In this document: positions 35,629 to 63,079 of the stretch, piece after piece
Position numbering within the stretch: position 1 is the first letter of the stretch
Layout of the letters: each line of letters starts with the position of its first letter
Source of the DNA: Apostichopus japonicus
Lineage: Eukaryota > Echinodermata > Holothuroidea > Aspidochirotida > Stichopodidae
NCBI RefSeq assembly: GCF_037975245.1
Contig: NC_092566.1
Location: 13,560,001-13,624,000, forward strand
DNA length: 64,000 nucleotides
Direction: 5' to 3'
Made by a program: the position numbers and the translations under genes
The notes under the pieces: model-generated
What the model was told of the DNA's origin: nothing
What the model saw: only the letters and a program-made list of their open reading frames with translations
The model's database searches: none

Positions 35629-36006
35629 TTGTATGAAGCTGCCTTGGTTGTTAGTCATTTAGGGAGAATACCAAAACCAAAACATATTTTAAGTATAAAT
35701 ATTCATGATGCAATTTGTAAACTGTATTGCACATTTTCATTTTATCATTCTTTGATTCTTTATTTAGCTATGCATTTAGTTGGACTTAAGGGTTACTTGG
35801 ATGCCCACCTCTACCGTTTATTAATTATAACTAAGTGTGTTAACATGGAAGTAGAACACCTATTCAATATCAGTGATTTTGTCTCATCCGGGGTAAAAAT
35901 GAATTGGGATTTTATTCAGAAAGTTAATAGTTTAATTTATAGGCATCGTTTCAATCGACAACTTTACAATATAAAGAAGGGCAAGAAATTAGGAATACTA
36001 AATTAA
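35629..36006 (+). other. 125-codon open frame, unknown
   Basis: An ATG-started frame (MYEAALVVSHLGRIPKPK...) of 125 codons ends with a basic tail (RHRFNRQLYNIKKGKKLGIL). Its length is above what is common by chance in such AT-rich DNA, but the composition is AT-biased like the flanks, there is no promoter or splice context that I recognise, and no family is identified. It could be a decayed mobile-element fragment or chance. Confidence 0.15.
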
Positions 36007-36154
36007 TAGGCCTTTTTTGACAGTTTGTGCAACGTTTTAGAAAAGTTGGCAGTTTTGAGGGATGAAATGTTCTTCATGTTTGGTATGGTCCCATCTTGAA
36101 CTAAAACCCTTGTTGGGACTTTGACGTTCACTTCAAACATGTAACTTCCGTGCA

Positions 36155-36470
36155 AAGGGTTCTATACAAACTCGACTCAAAGTGAGTTGTGTGCTCTCTT
36201 TGGATATATGTTAGGAATGTCTGTGCTTTGTTATTGTGTGTCTGCGTTGTTATCTAGTTTTGGACGGCTCTTGTCAAGAAGGCACATAGTATGCAGAATC
36301 TTCTACAAACTAGACACAAAATGAGTTCTGCGCTCTCTTTGTATCCTTGTTAGGAATGTCTGTGCTTAGTTATAATGTATGTGCTTTATTATAGTTTGGC
36401 CGGTTCTTGTCAAGAATTTGAGTTCTGCACTTTCTTTTTTATCTATGCTAGCAATGTCTGTGCTTTGTTA
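36155..36470 (+). repeat. Degenerate direct repeat, two and a half copies of about 130 bp
   Basis: Blocks TTCTA.ACAAACT.GAC, GTGCTCTCTTTG or GCGCTCTCTTTG, TTAGGAATGTCTGTGCTT and GGCTCTTGTCAAGAA or GGTTCTTGTCAAGAA recur in order at about 36160-36280 and 36297-36412. A shortened third copy at 36413-36470 has GAGTTCTGCACTTTCTT and GCAATGTCTGTGCTTTGTTA. Confidence 0.85.
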
Positions 36471-39400
36471 TCAGCTGCTTTTGGTATATATAATGACCCC
36501 ACAGAGCTATTCACATAACAACTTATCAAATACGTGACAAAACGAAAGGAAAAGTGATCAATAATTTAGTTCCGTTCTCAACATAAATTTATTTTTTTCT
36601 TCAGTCTGTACAATAAATATAAACACAGATGACACAAATTTACAACAGACACTTCTCTCTTATAGGTACATGCACGGAGAGTGATCAAATATTCTGGCGC
36701 CAATGTAGGTTTGATAAGAAAGTAAAGGAACAATTATTAACATTGGGTCACTAGAGTTATGTTACAGACACAAATAAACACACATAACATGACACCTACG
36801 GGAAAAATATGGACGATTAAAGATTTGAGTATTTCTCAATGGTTGCCTTTTACATATAATGATTTTGTCTAATAATATATTAAATCTATCTTTGCACAAT
36901 ATTTTTTTTAAATTTCATAACGTAGACCCATACATCCCTTGCAGTTATAAATTGCCTTATATTTGTTTCATATTAATAATGTACACTTCTGTTTAATGTA
37001 ATTAGACGTCTTTTTTAATGCTCCTATGCGCCAGCGCAACTACCAATGCAATCATTGACGGGAAGAAATCGCATCTTTGAAATAGAAGTCCTATTGGACA
37101 CTAAATAGGTCATCGTTTTTAAATAGGTCTGTAACTCCGATTTCATCTGGTATGCTAAGAACGATTGGCTTGAAATTAGGTTTGCCCCCGATTCTTCTTA
37201 ATAGTACACCTCTCATATAGTAGGAACTGTCGCTCTTATCTAGTTAAATTAGCAGAAATGATCGCAAAAGTAGGTCCATGTCGCATCGGGCATGTAATTA
37301 CATATGACCTTGCATTGTCTGCTACATGCTCAATGCGAAGTGAATATTCCTACAACATCTAATGAGGTTTAACATAACACTCTCGTATTTTAGCTGCATT
37401 ATTGTTACCTTCAATTCCGAAGCTGTCAAATTAAGTCGCTGTGTAGTTTCCTTCGTGTCTCCCTGAACTATATATTTCTCGTTTAATGGATGTCCAATCA
37501 AGTAGTTCACGCTCATGCAGTATGCAGGTGAAGAGGTACACGATCCCGGCTATAGGGTGCTGCAAATTTGTGTTGCAAACTCCACAAGGCAACATGTAAT
37601 ATCACACGAAGCACTCTTTCTCATAACAAGAACATAAGTGTTTCATAATGAGATAGGTCACTTATTCTGATATTTATATGTTCTACACATTTCACTTGTT
37701 CCCTGTTCCAGGAAAACCAAATTGCACTGAAGGAACAAAGAAATACTTTGGCCCAAACCTTTGTCTGACTTCTCAAAATTGGTAGCTTTAATGTAATCCT
37801 CTTTTAATCATATTTAGTGTCCAATTTTTCTTTTTATAAAAAAGAAAATTGTCCACTTCTTTTTAAAAAATATTTTTCGATTGAAGTCTTAATCCAAATC
37901 GTGTTTTGGCCTATCTTAGGTTAGAATATTAATAAATAACATATGTAGTGTTAATGACTCACTAAGTATGACTGTTACAGTCAAATTAGCTACAAGATGA
38001 AACTTAGCTAATTGTAGCAAGAATCAATATCAAAGGACGCGAGCTAACATTACTATAGTTGAATCCCACTGTAATGGACCGAAGTAAATCATATTCAAGA
38101 AATGATTAGTTAAAGTGTACGTAAGTTGCGTAGATGAAAAAAAACAGAAGTATCAGAGGATCATAACTCAATGAACATTAATGTAGAAATGGGTCATTTA
38201 TTACTTAACTTGATGGACCATGGACATTTGATTATTCTATGAGTAGGTTATTCAAACTCATGTGGATATATGGGGTTAGTATACACACGTTTTCATGTGC
38301 AGAGGTGAGTACCAACGACGAGGTGATTAGATTATGAAAAAGAAATATTTATACGTACCAATTGGTGTCTAGTTAAAGAAACACATCAAGGATTCCCAGG
38401 GGATGGTCCTAACCTGTTTTAATTTTATTAATTAAGAAAGCAATTCAGTTATGATTTAAATCTGAAAATATATATTTTCGTTTGATCACTCCATTTCGGC
38501 AACTCTACCGAAAATTCAGAGTATTTATCAACCTAAAATTGCAATGAATCACACAAAGAAGGCAATTACAGCAAATATTTATCAGCAAGTTATCAATGTT
38601 TCCATCGCATAGACATTGTCACGGGCATACAAAGAGAAATTTGAAAACTAATTTTACCGTTTTTCTTCATTGTATTAAAATGAAACTTGTCTACTAAAGC
38701 TAATGGACTGAATCTTTTAAATTATATAACGCTGTATTGTATCGAAAGGTTACAAAAATCTGTTTTTTATATTAAATTTTTATTCAGGGATTTACTATAA
38801 AAAAAACCCATCGATTGATGATAAACGTACCACTATTTAAGTTGGTACTTTTTGTTTATCCGCGGATGAATATTTATCAATTGTTAGCTAAATATGGTTC
38901 TTTATCATGAACTGGTGAAGAGCGGAGTATCTAAGCTGTGTCAACTGTTAACCATGTTTTGAAGCAAAGCTAGAAAGTATTGATCACAATTTCTGCTAAA
39001 TTCCTCAGTTTAATAAAGAAGTTTTGTTACAATGGGTTTTTACTTCAGTTCAACTTCAGAACACAAATTTAAGTAGGCTTTTTTTAAAACTTTATTTGAC
39101 GAGTTAAGAATATAGGCTAGATCGAAATGTTTCTCTTGTACCATTTGCAGAAGTTGTGGTGTTTTAGAACTCCTCAGCGGTATTGGAGTTTGTGACTTGT
39201 TACACTCACAAATACGAAACATATATGCGCTTTTCGCCGATTCTGCAAAACATTATGACAAGTTTAATTCAAATATGATTTAAATTCTTTATATTATAGA
39301 CCTGTATTCGTCATAAAGATAGGGCTATTTTGGGCAAGTCCTTTTTCAGCTATTCCACACATACTCATAACGGCTGATCCATTACAAGAACCCTGAGCCA

Positions 39401-40048
39401 AATATAAAAACTACGTCCATCTTTGGGAAGTCTTACCATACATAAGACATAAGTTTTACCTTAACTTTACTTTGTTAAAATTATCTCATAGATTAATGAC
39501 TCATACTTAAAAATAGCATTCCTCCGAAATCTGCAGTCTGCAACAAAAGAATTATTGGAAGCACATACTTTAATGCATCGAAGAAAACAACTAATAAACT
39601 TTGTCGTCAGTAAGCGTATCCTACACAGCTTAAACATTTTACATCCTATTAATAATTTTCAACTGTGAGAAAGCAAAACAGAGGTATAATGCTTAACACT
39701 TCTTTTGGTACTATGGTCCTGTGTCCAGAGCATCATTTGCTTCTTCATCGCTTTACTTACACTGATCAAAAAGAACATTTTTGTTTCACCTTAGATCGTG
39801 TTTGCACAAATCATGGAAGGGTATCATTTCTTAAATCCGGCATAATGATAACACCGTTCTGTTTTTCTCTGGAACCATTTTCATTTTATAGACGGTGTAA
39901 TGTGTTACTGATAACCACAGGGAACTACTGCCAATCGTTGCTAGATACTTTTTACAGTACGTTAACGTGCATATACATATTTGAGTCTTTTCCATGTTCT
40001 GCGAGAAAGACGTAACTGTATGAACTATGCTATTTGCTGCCTATTTTC

Positions 40049-40054
40049 TTTATT
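40049..40054 (-). promoter_or_regulatory. Candidate polyadenylation signal of the SYT15-like gene
   Basis: TTTATT on the plus strand is AATAAA on the minus strand, about 200 bases past the stop codon at 40255-40257, and is the first such hexamer downstream of it. Transcript data are needed for the true cleavage site. Confidence 0.4.
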
Positions 40055-40254
40055 TTCTTACTCAAGAGTAAAGGTTCAAGTTTTAATATTCGTCTTCTTC
40101 AGTCGTAGGTCTATCTATGGTCTCAGACACCGTTTGAGGTCTTCGACACCATGATAGTCAACCCTGTTATGCCCACACAAAGTTACCAATGACAGCAGCT
40201 GACTTGATGGCATAGGCCAGTCATGTCCTTGTGTGGGTGATCCCATTTAACCGT

Positions 40255-55052
<14,798 letters not shown>

Positions 55053-55268
55053 CTGGAAAAACAAGGCAAAAAAGGAAGATATGTGTTTGATGAAGAAAAA
55101 CACAAATGCAAAAGATTGGCAAAGACAAATATGACTTTACCAGCATTGGAAAATCCTGGAAACGTTTGTGGAGGATGGTGTTTGAAATGGTTCGAAGTAA
55201 GACACAACACTGTTTCCGCTAACCTCACACCACTGTAGGTTTAGACAGAACAGATGTGAAATTGTTAC

Positions 55269-55287
55269 CGTTTTGAAATTCTTTCAT
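55269..55287 (-). CDS. SYT15: Proposed first coding exon of the SYT15-like gene
   Basis: The next exon needs a first exon ending one base into a codon. The first ATG found upstream with a donor in that phase encodes MKEFQN plus one base, followed by GTAACA at 55268 downward, giving a 216-base intron. Joining yields N-V-S across the junction, an N-glycosylation sequon in the short lumenal tail, which is plausible for the family. The ATG context and donor are only fair. A different first exon further right, even beyond the window, is possible. Confidence 0.3.
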
Positions 55288-56970
55288 TCACATTCACTGT
55301 AGCAATATTGGAAATCGACATTGCGAGAAAGAATCATTTATCTCGGATACACTGTAAGCATTACTGAATGATTACTTCAAATCTTCTATAAAATATATCA
55401 TACCTCTCATAGTTTTGAGAAGTAGCACATGCCATTCTGTACTAGCTGGAAATAAATAAACATTACGCCTGTTATTTTACTTAAAGTTGTACCTGCTCGC
55501 TGTGATTGAAAAGATCAGTTGAACACAAGCAACAGAAGAAGAAGAAGGCACCCATTCTTTATTGACTGTAATTATCTACAAAGATATACACGTTTGGTGA
55601 CGAAAAAGAACCTAAGCACCTAATAAACCTAAACTACATGGTTGCAGTCCCATGTCACAGGTTAATACCTTCTTGTGAACCCTTGCATAAAAAAAGTGGA
55701 AGTACGAAAGCATGTTTTGTATATTAGAATATACAATGTTTTCAGGAGGACTTCGCTAATATTATCTTTTAGTACTTCCATGGTCAATGAAACGATGAGG
55801 AAGTCCGTGCATCATGAAATAACGATAAAATATGTTTAAATATGTTAATTGTTAAATGTTAAAAATGTTAAATTTGGTCGAAGGATAAAGTAAGCTGATG
55901 AGATAAAAAAAGTCACAAAAGAACTAAGACAATAAAACTAATTCCAAACCACGTCCATCTTCTGCCTTCTTTCAAGAATCAAATCTGGCAAGGTGTTCAA
56001 CAAAATGAGATACGTCGCTGTTATCGAATATACCGAGGAGAAAAAAAAAAACCTTATTACAGACCAATTACAGTTGGCTTTTAAATAACAATGTCCTACA
56101 TTTATTCATTAATTCGTTTTTATATCCGGCAGAGAGATGAAAATATTCTTCTGCGGTTATTTTATTTTATGAAGAACACTCCATCTTGTTGAAGTTGATC
56201 ATCTAGCTTAGTTTCAACACAATTATCTCAGTAGGGATGATCGAAGCGATGTTAAGGAGTTGTATATTAACGGGATTGCCTCGGCTACTTCATTTGATAT
56301 TCATTGAATCTTACAAATTGTTTGGGGCACATTTTGACAGCTTCGTTTTATATTCCATTCGGATGTAATGAGTTTTCATGCCAGCGAGGAAGTATATTAA
56401 TTATATGGCCAGCCACATGGAAGCCATGCAATCACAGCTACTTATATTCCATCATGCCAGTACTGATGTGGGGTCAAAAGGTTAGATGCCTTACGAAAAA
56501 GAAAATACTATGCGTTACAATACCCGAGAACTCAGTTCGTTGATACAAAATAACCAATGAAGTCTATATTAGGTCTTGTTCACAAGGGAATTTATTCGGA
56601 TGAGTGGCAGTGTGCTCTTAATTTAAACAAAATTCAGCATAATGAGCATAGTCACGTATAAAGAACCTAACATTAAACTAAAAACTAAATTCTTTCTAGA
56701 GCAAAATTGACTTGCTTAGCTTATTATCCTTCAAAGTTGAACTCAATGTTTGTTCAAACATGTATGTTTTTACGCTTGTTATTGTTCTTGGAATCCACTA
56801 GATATTTTGGCCGTTACAATAAATAAGACCCCATCAGTTAATTGTTATAATGGTGGGTAATATTATAGGCTGATAAAAGAGATGGTACAGAAGGCTTGGC
56901 TCTCTACAGCCTAGCTTCGCAAAATGACCAACAGCTCAGGTAATGGAGTCGTCTTAGCACTGATGATACT
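55288..56970. other. Intergenic region right of the SYT15-like gene
   Basis: AT-rich unique sequence. The promoter of the SYT15-like gene may be here but shows no recognisable element. No coding signal. Confidence 0.65.
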
Positions 56971-56999
56971 GATGATGATGATGACGACGACGACGACGG
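56971..56999 (+). repeat. (GAT)n(GAC)n trinucleotide run
   Basis: GATGATGATGAT passes into GACGACGACGAC immediately before the 17 bp minisatellite begins. Confidence 0.85.
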
Positions 57000-57002
57000 T
57001 CA

Positions 57003-58490
57003 CCCTATATACATATACCCATACGTATATACACCCTCACATCCTACATCCATAAACAATACATCCATACACACTATACATCCATACACACTGTACATCC
57101 ATACACCCTGTACGGTACATTCATACAACCTATACACCCATATGTCTACACACTCACAAATCCTACATCCACAAACAATACATCCATACATCTTATACAT
57201 CCATGCACACTATACATCCGTACACCCGATACATCCATACATCCTATACATCCATACATCCTATACATCCATACACCCTATACATCCATACACCCTATAC
57301 ATCCATACACCCTATACATCCATACACCCTATACATCCACACATCTTGTACATCCATACACCCTATACATCCATACATCCTATACATCCACACATCTTGT
57401 ACATCCATACACCCTATACATCCATACACCCTATACATCCATACACCCTATACATCCATACACCCTATACATCCATACACCCTATACATCCACACATCTT
57501 GTACATCCATACACCCTTTACATCCATACACCCTATACATCCATACACCCTATACATCCATACACCCTATACATCCATACACCCTATACATCCACACATC
57601 TTGTACATCCATACACCCTATACATCCATACACCCTATACATCCATACACCCTATACATCCATACACCCTATACATCCATACACCCTATACATCCACACA
57701 TCTTGTACATCCATACACCCTATACATCCATACACCCTATACATCCACACATCCTATACATCCATACACCCTATACATCCATACACCCTATACATCCATA
57801 CACCCTATACATCCATACACCCTATACATCCATACACCCTATACATCCATACACCCTATACATCCACACATCTTGTACATCCATACACCCTATACATCCA
57901 TACACCCTATACATCCATACACCCTATACATCCATACACCCTATACATCCATACACCCTATACATCCACACATCTTGTACATCCATACACCCTATACATC
58001 CATACATCCTATACATCCACACATCTTGTACATCCATACACCCTATACATCCATACATCCTATACATCCATACACCCTATACATCCATACACCCTATACA
58101 TCCATACACCCTATACATCCATACACCCTATACATCCATACACCCTATACATCCACACATCTTGTACATCCATACACCCTATACATCCATACATCCTATA
58201 CATCCATACACCCTATACATCCATACACCCTATACATCCATACACCCTATACATCCATACACCCTATACATCCATACACCCTATACATCCATACACCCTA
58301 TACATCCACACATCTTGTACATCCATACACCCTATACATCCACACATCTTGTACATCCATACATCCTATACATCCATACACCCTATACATCTATACACCC
58401 TATACATCCATACACCCTATACATCCATACACCCTATACATCCATACATCCTATACATCCATACACCCTATAGTACTGTACATACTGTAC
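57003..58490 (+). repeat. 17 bp minisatellite, about 85 copies, with higher-order structure
   Basis: Monomer TACATCCATACACCCTA repeats over about 1.5 kb. The left 200 bases (57003-57200) are diverged; the rest is highly homogeneous, with three main variants: CATACACCCTA, CATACATCCTA and CACACATCTTG. The last variant is placed only at multiples of 17 bp. The monomer has no stop in any forward frame, and 17 is prime to 3, so all three plus-strand frames stay open for over 200-400 codons with a 17-residue period; these are not genes. Confidence 0.97.
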
Positions 58491-61400
58491 ATCCTGTACT
58501 TTGATTATAGATCGCCCAACGTTTCATCATTAGGTTATACCGTATGCTTATCTACATATTAAATTTATCTGCATGTAATGGGCAAACTATATAGGTTTAC
58601 AACAATTATACTTTTACCATTAAAAGTTACTTCAGTGATTCAAATTCTAATTCAGTTTCTTCATCTCTTTCTCAAACCCTTTCGACAAAGTGAACAATTG
58701 GAGCATCATTTGTAGCGTCTGTGAATCTTTTGTTATCGCTAATTGCTATCAATAACCTAGTTACGTAGACTATTTTAATAGTAGGTAGGTCTGGATCGAT
58801 CTATTATCTTGGACAATAGAAGTTTACAACATCAATACCATATGTAACAACTTTAATTTCAATACATTGATAGGCTTTCTTTATTTTGACTTGTATAATA
58901 GCTTTTCATTATTAAGTTTTTGGTTACGCCTTTCAAGTACTTTAAAATCAATGCACAAGAACGTATATATCATGACTGTTGCCAAGACAAATAAATGTAT
59001 GCATTATGTGTCTTATTAACCACCTAACTACTCAACAATGGCTGAATCTGATAAAAATGGACCGAAAGAGAGATAGAGAGATGGAGAGGTGGAGACACGA
59101 AAGTGGCACAGATAAACTAAAGTGACGTTTCGATGGACAAACAAAACGGTTGCGTATCTTGTATGAAATCTTGTATCAAACTAACTTGCTGAAATGTGTC
59201 TAACATCACTGTATAGGTGAAAAGGAAATATATGGATTTGTACAGTTTGGTTTATAAGTATGAATGTTATCTGCATGGTAACGAAAATTTTGAGTGATAT
59301 CATTTGTGCTTAATAAGCTGAAAATTGTTTCTTTCATTAGTTTGTTAAATTAATAATAACTAATTTATCCAAGTCTTATGGCATGATACGATTACCACGT
59401 ATTTAAGTGTTAATTCATTTACACGAAATATTTAATATAGATATTTCATCATTTAAAAAAAATTAATGGCCTGTAATGTTTATGTAATGGCCTGTTATGT
59501 TCATGTTCGTGTAATGTTCATGTAACCATTGCTATGTATTGTGTCCTTAAATCGTACAAGGAACTACATGACTGGGCATTACGGGGGTTTAATCCTAAGG
59601 AATGGGTGTGTACTTCTTCCTTAACTAATTCCTGTATACCTACAGGTGGGGTACAGTTCTACAAGCCCAGAATGGTTTCCTTGTGCCTCCTTCTTTCGTA
59701 ATGAAGTTGATAAAGGAAAAAAAAGTTGAATTAAATTTATAAACCTTAACTTTATATGTCGGTATGGGGTAGTTTATTTGTGTTCATCTTAACTATTATT
59801 ACTCTCTATTTCTATAGTCAGCTGTTATGGAAGATACCTATAATATTTAAAGAACCTGCTGATTAATTATATATAATATGGTTTAATATGGTTAATATAT
59901 AATTTTCTTTGTGCCTCCTTCTTTTGTTAAGTTATACTTTATATTACTTACTCTCTTGTTCATTTGTTTCCTAAAAAGAATGATAAATACATAAACGAAA
60001 AAGGAATGAAAACTAAATGCAACCTAAACTTCTGACAAGACAAGAGAGCTTAGGTTTTGAAAAAGTAGCTTGATATGTCGATATGATGTAGTTTATTTGT
60101 GTTCATCTTAACTATTATTAGTATCTATTTCTATATTAAACTGCAATGGATAAAAACTATAATTTATAAAGACCCTTCTGATTAATTATAGGCTTACCAA
60201 AAGAAGAGAAAGCATGCAAATAGGTCAACTTATTCACAGGCTGCATAATTTCTTTTAGGCTAGGATTAGGTGAGGACAGCAGGAGATATATACGGTAACC
60301 GTATACCTTCCTACACCTTAATCCGTTGAAGCTTCATTTGGTTTTGATATACTTCCGATTGTAAGACAAAACTGTTCACAAAATAATTATGCATTCGCTT
60401 ATATTTCAGGACTCTGTTTATTTTTTCATAATTGTTAGATACTATGCAAAACGATAAAACGATTGGGATGATTGCATTTCCATAAAACACATCAATATGT
60501 ATTTTTTAGTGTGGTGCTTATTCTTGGTTTTCTTGCTATACAAAAGAGATGCATTCGATCAAGCTGGGCAGTAGCTATTCTGAGCTGGGGTCTAGGGTAG
60601 CTATTCAGTGTTACAATGTCACTTACAAAGAGTATTAATGCATTTATGCAAACAAAGACACGAATCTCATATTGTAGACATCAACCTGGGAGACGACACA
60701 GAAAATTAACCATCACATTCAAATAAAACCACAGGTTCCCTCAAATTATTCAAACGAGTAGTTCGCAAAAACGTTAAAAGGCCTCAAATCAAGGTACGTC
60801 TTGCTAAGCAAGGGAATTGAAAAGAAGTGGCAGGCGAAACATTTAAATTGGCCTACGCATTGGATGATCTGGAACGTAGAAATGAACTCTGTTGATATGT
60901 CGGAAATGGTTAGGCATGCATTCATGAAATATTAGCCAGACAACCCAATGTACCTATTTTGTATATAATTCGTTTTTTTTGGTTATTGTCCTCAGTCAAT
61001 ATACTCTTTTCCTGCAAGATTGCAACTCATTTGTAATGTGGTCAATTACCAAAAAGTGTCGTACATGCAGTGACTTAGGTATAGGATCTCAGTGGCCTCG
61101 GTTTTAAGAGTGGGGACTTGCACCCTTCCCCTTACTTCTAATCTGCTTTTGGCAAAAAAGCCGTAAATGTAAAAAAAAAACCCGCATATTTCTGTCAGGC
61201 TATCTTACTTGACTGGTAGGGTAGATGTGATCCGTTGTTTCAAAATGTCGGAACCAACTTCGGGGACCTCGGGACCCTTGTGAGCCCGGTTTATTGAATA
61301 TCCTGACTCCCTACTATTACACCGCTGGACTGCTAGTGAATGCAAGGTTTCATTCCAAGGAAATGCAAATTATTGAGTGCGAAAACAAAATTATTTTAGT

Positions 61401-62817
61401 TGATAGACAAAAGTGAATTCTCTACTAACATTTGATTAAACTTTTGTCTACATCACTACATAGATACATATATCAAGGACGGACGTTCAATATGTAACTA
61501 TACCATTACATGCTGGCAAACACTTACATGTGCAGATTTTTACGCTTCCCTAGTGAAATTACAACCTGTTGAAATATTCACGTCACCGTGAGTCTGCCTG
61601 ACAAAGATACACACATTTACAGCGTTTTTCACAATACTTTTACATACAAATTCAATCAGATACAAGTTAAGGTATCAACCTTGTTTTAGAAGACTGATAA
61701 AGTATAACGTAGAATGTATTAAGGATCTCCCAGGGGCTTCGCGTCAATGAGAAAGCAAACAGCTGCTGCGCCATGCAAACCTATCTTAAAAAGTTAAAAT
61801 GTCAAAGCTTTAGCGAGATTCAGAAACAGATTAAGAAACCCCGAAGAGAAGCTGTGAATTTCTAAGTGAAAGTTTGATGATTACGAGGAAGTAGTGATGT
61901 GTAAAGGGGGGCCTCATTTTGTAAGTGTTGTATATCAGGAAAGGAAAAAGGTGTCAGCACAGGAAGATGCAGATATTTCTCACCTATTGGAATAGATTAA
62001 AGAAAGACGAGGTTCTTTGGATATGATGTGATTAGACGAAGAATTACGTCCAGTCTGGAAGAGGTAATTATAACCACATTTTTTATTAATCGTTTGACAT
62101 CTTCTGAATTATTTAGATATTGCGACGTGGGGAAGATCTTGTTAATGGACAATACTGTCACCCAAAAATTGATCAAAATTTGAAGAGTTAATAGATGCCA
62201 GAAAATGGTTGTCGCGGTTTTCAGTTGTAAGCCTTTAGGTTTACTCGCACTATGAGGCGTAGAACTCAATCGGTTGCTCATGATAACGTATAATTAGCAG
62301 CTATACTTGGCAATCAACAACACAATCGTCATTGTCTCCCGGCCTTCGTTTGAGGTGTACGGCACATAGTAGAGAATAACATTAGTGTTGTGTCGTATGT
62401 AGGAAGTCACAAACAAAGTTACGCGCAATCTCTCATTGAATTTCTGTCGCCTACATTTTGCACACACCATTATGAAACAAAAGCGCAGAAATACTTTTCA
62501 AAAGAAAATGCCTGAAATAAACAATATGATATTACATACACATTGATTGATATGTCACCTTATTGTTACAATTATAACATTTCTTTCTTTAAGATAATTA
62601 TTTCTATGACACTCTAAGAAGTGATGGAACATTATACCAGTGCTCTCGTAAGTGACAATAGACGATGCATTTCTGCTCTACAATTCGATCCCTCTGTTTG
62701 CTTCACATTATATTCCATGTCACTCGCTATACTAAAAAGGTAAACCAATGTCCTCTCTTTACAGAGCGCTGGAACATATTTAACGTAAAATCTAGGACGT
62801 TTCTTGTCACTCGATAC
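58491..62817. other. Intergenic region with a duplicated segment
   Basis: AT-rich. It contains the direct repeat pair at 59681-60192 and short tandem TGTAATG/TTCATGT motifs near 59467-59526. No coding signal is recognised. Confidence 0.7.
59681..60192 (+). repeat. Pair of direct repeats of about 200 bp
   Basis: TTGTGCCTCCTTCTTTCGT (59681) recurs as TTGTGCCTCCTTCTTTTGT (59910). Later blocks GTAGTTTATTTGTGTTCATC, CTTAACTATTATTA and CTGATTAATTATA appear at 59768-59866 and 60088-60190. The second copy carries about 90 extra bases in its middle. Confidence 0.88.
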
Positions 62818-63079
62818 ACACAGAGAAGATAGTTACTACTGTAAATCTTAAAGTTTTGTACCACAGTGCAAACTGAATTGTGCTATAAATCGGTAGCATG
62901 TGCTATTAGGATTACAGTAAGAACTGAGGATATGTGTAATTCCAACAAATCCAGTTGTTGGAATTACACATATCCTCTTAATAGCACATGCAACTGACTT
63001 ATCATATTTGTCAGCACGATCCAGATTTAATTGTGGTACAAAACTTTAAGATTTACAGAAGTGACTGTAATCTCTTAGT
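62818..63079. mobile_element. Fold-back MITE-like element, copy B
   Basis: Related to the element at 51110-51398: it begins ACACAGAG, has TTTTGTACCACAGTGCAAAC, GGTAGCATGTGCTATTA and AGTAAGAACTGAGGATATGTG on the left arm and their inverted counterparts on the right. The centre GTAATTCCAACAAATCCAG with GTTGGAATTAC is itself palindromic. The right tip is eroded (CTCTTAGT). Confidence 0.85.

Larger units (their letters stand above)
31309..40048. other. Intergenic region between the nested transposon and the SYT15-like gene
   Basis: 8.7 kb of AT-rich sequence. It contains an (AT)n run (33244-33280), a G-rich tract (34372-34398), a degenerate 130 bp direct repeat (36155-36470) and a 125-codon open frame (35629-36006, plus) of unknown meaning. 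No gene is recognised. Confidence 0.75.

Noticed and set aside
39665-40015. 116-codon plus-strand frame just past the SYT15-like 3' end
   Set aside because: No family resemblance or transcription signal; it is antisense to the region near the proposed polyadenylation signal.
57142-58504. Two overlapping plus-strand frames of over 400 codons (IHP/YT repeats)
   Set aside because: They are the 17 bp minisatellite read in different frames; all three frames are open for the same reason, and there is no promoter, splice or family evidence.
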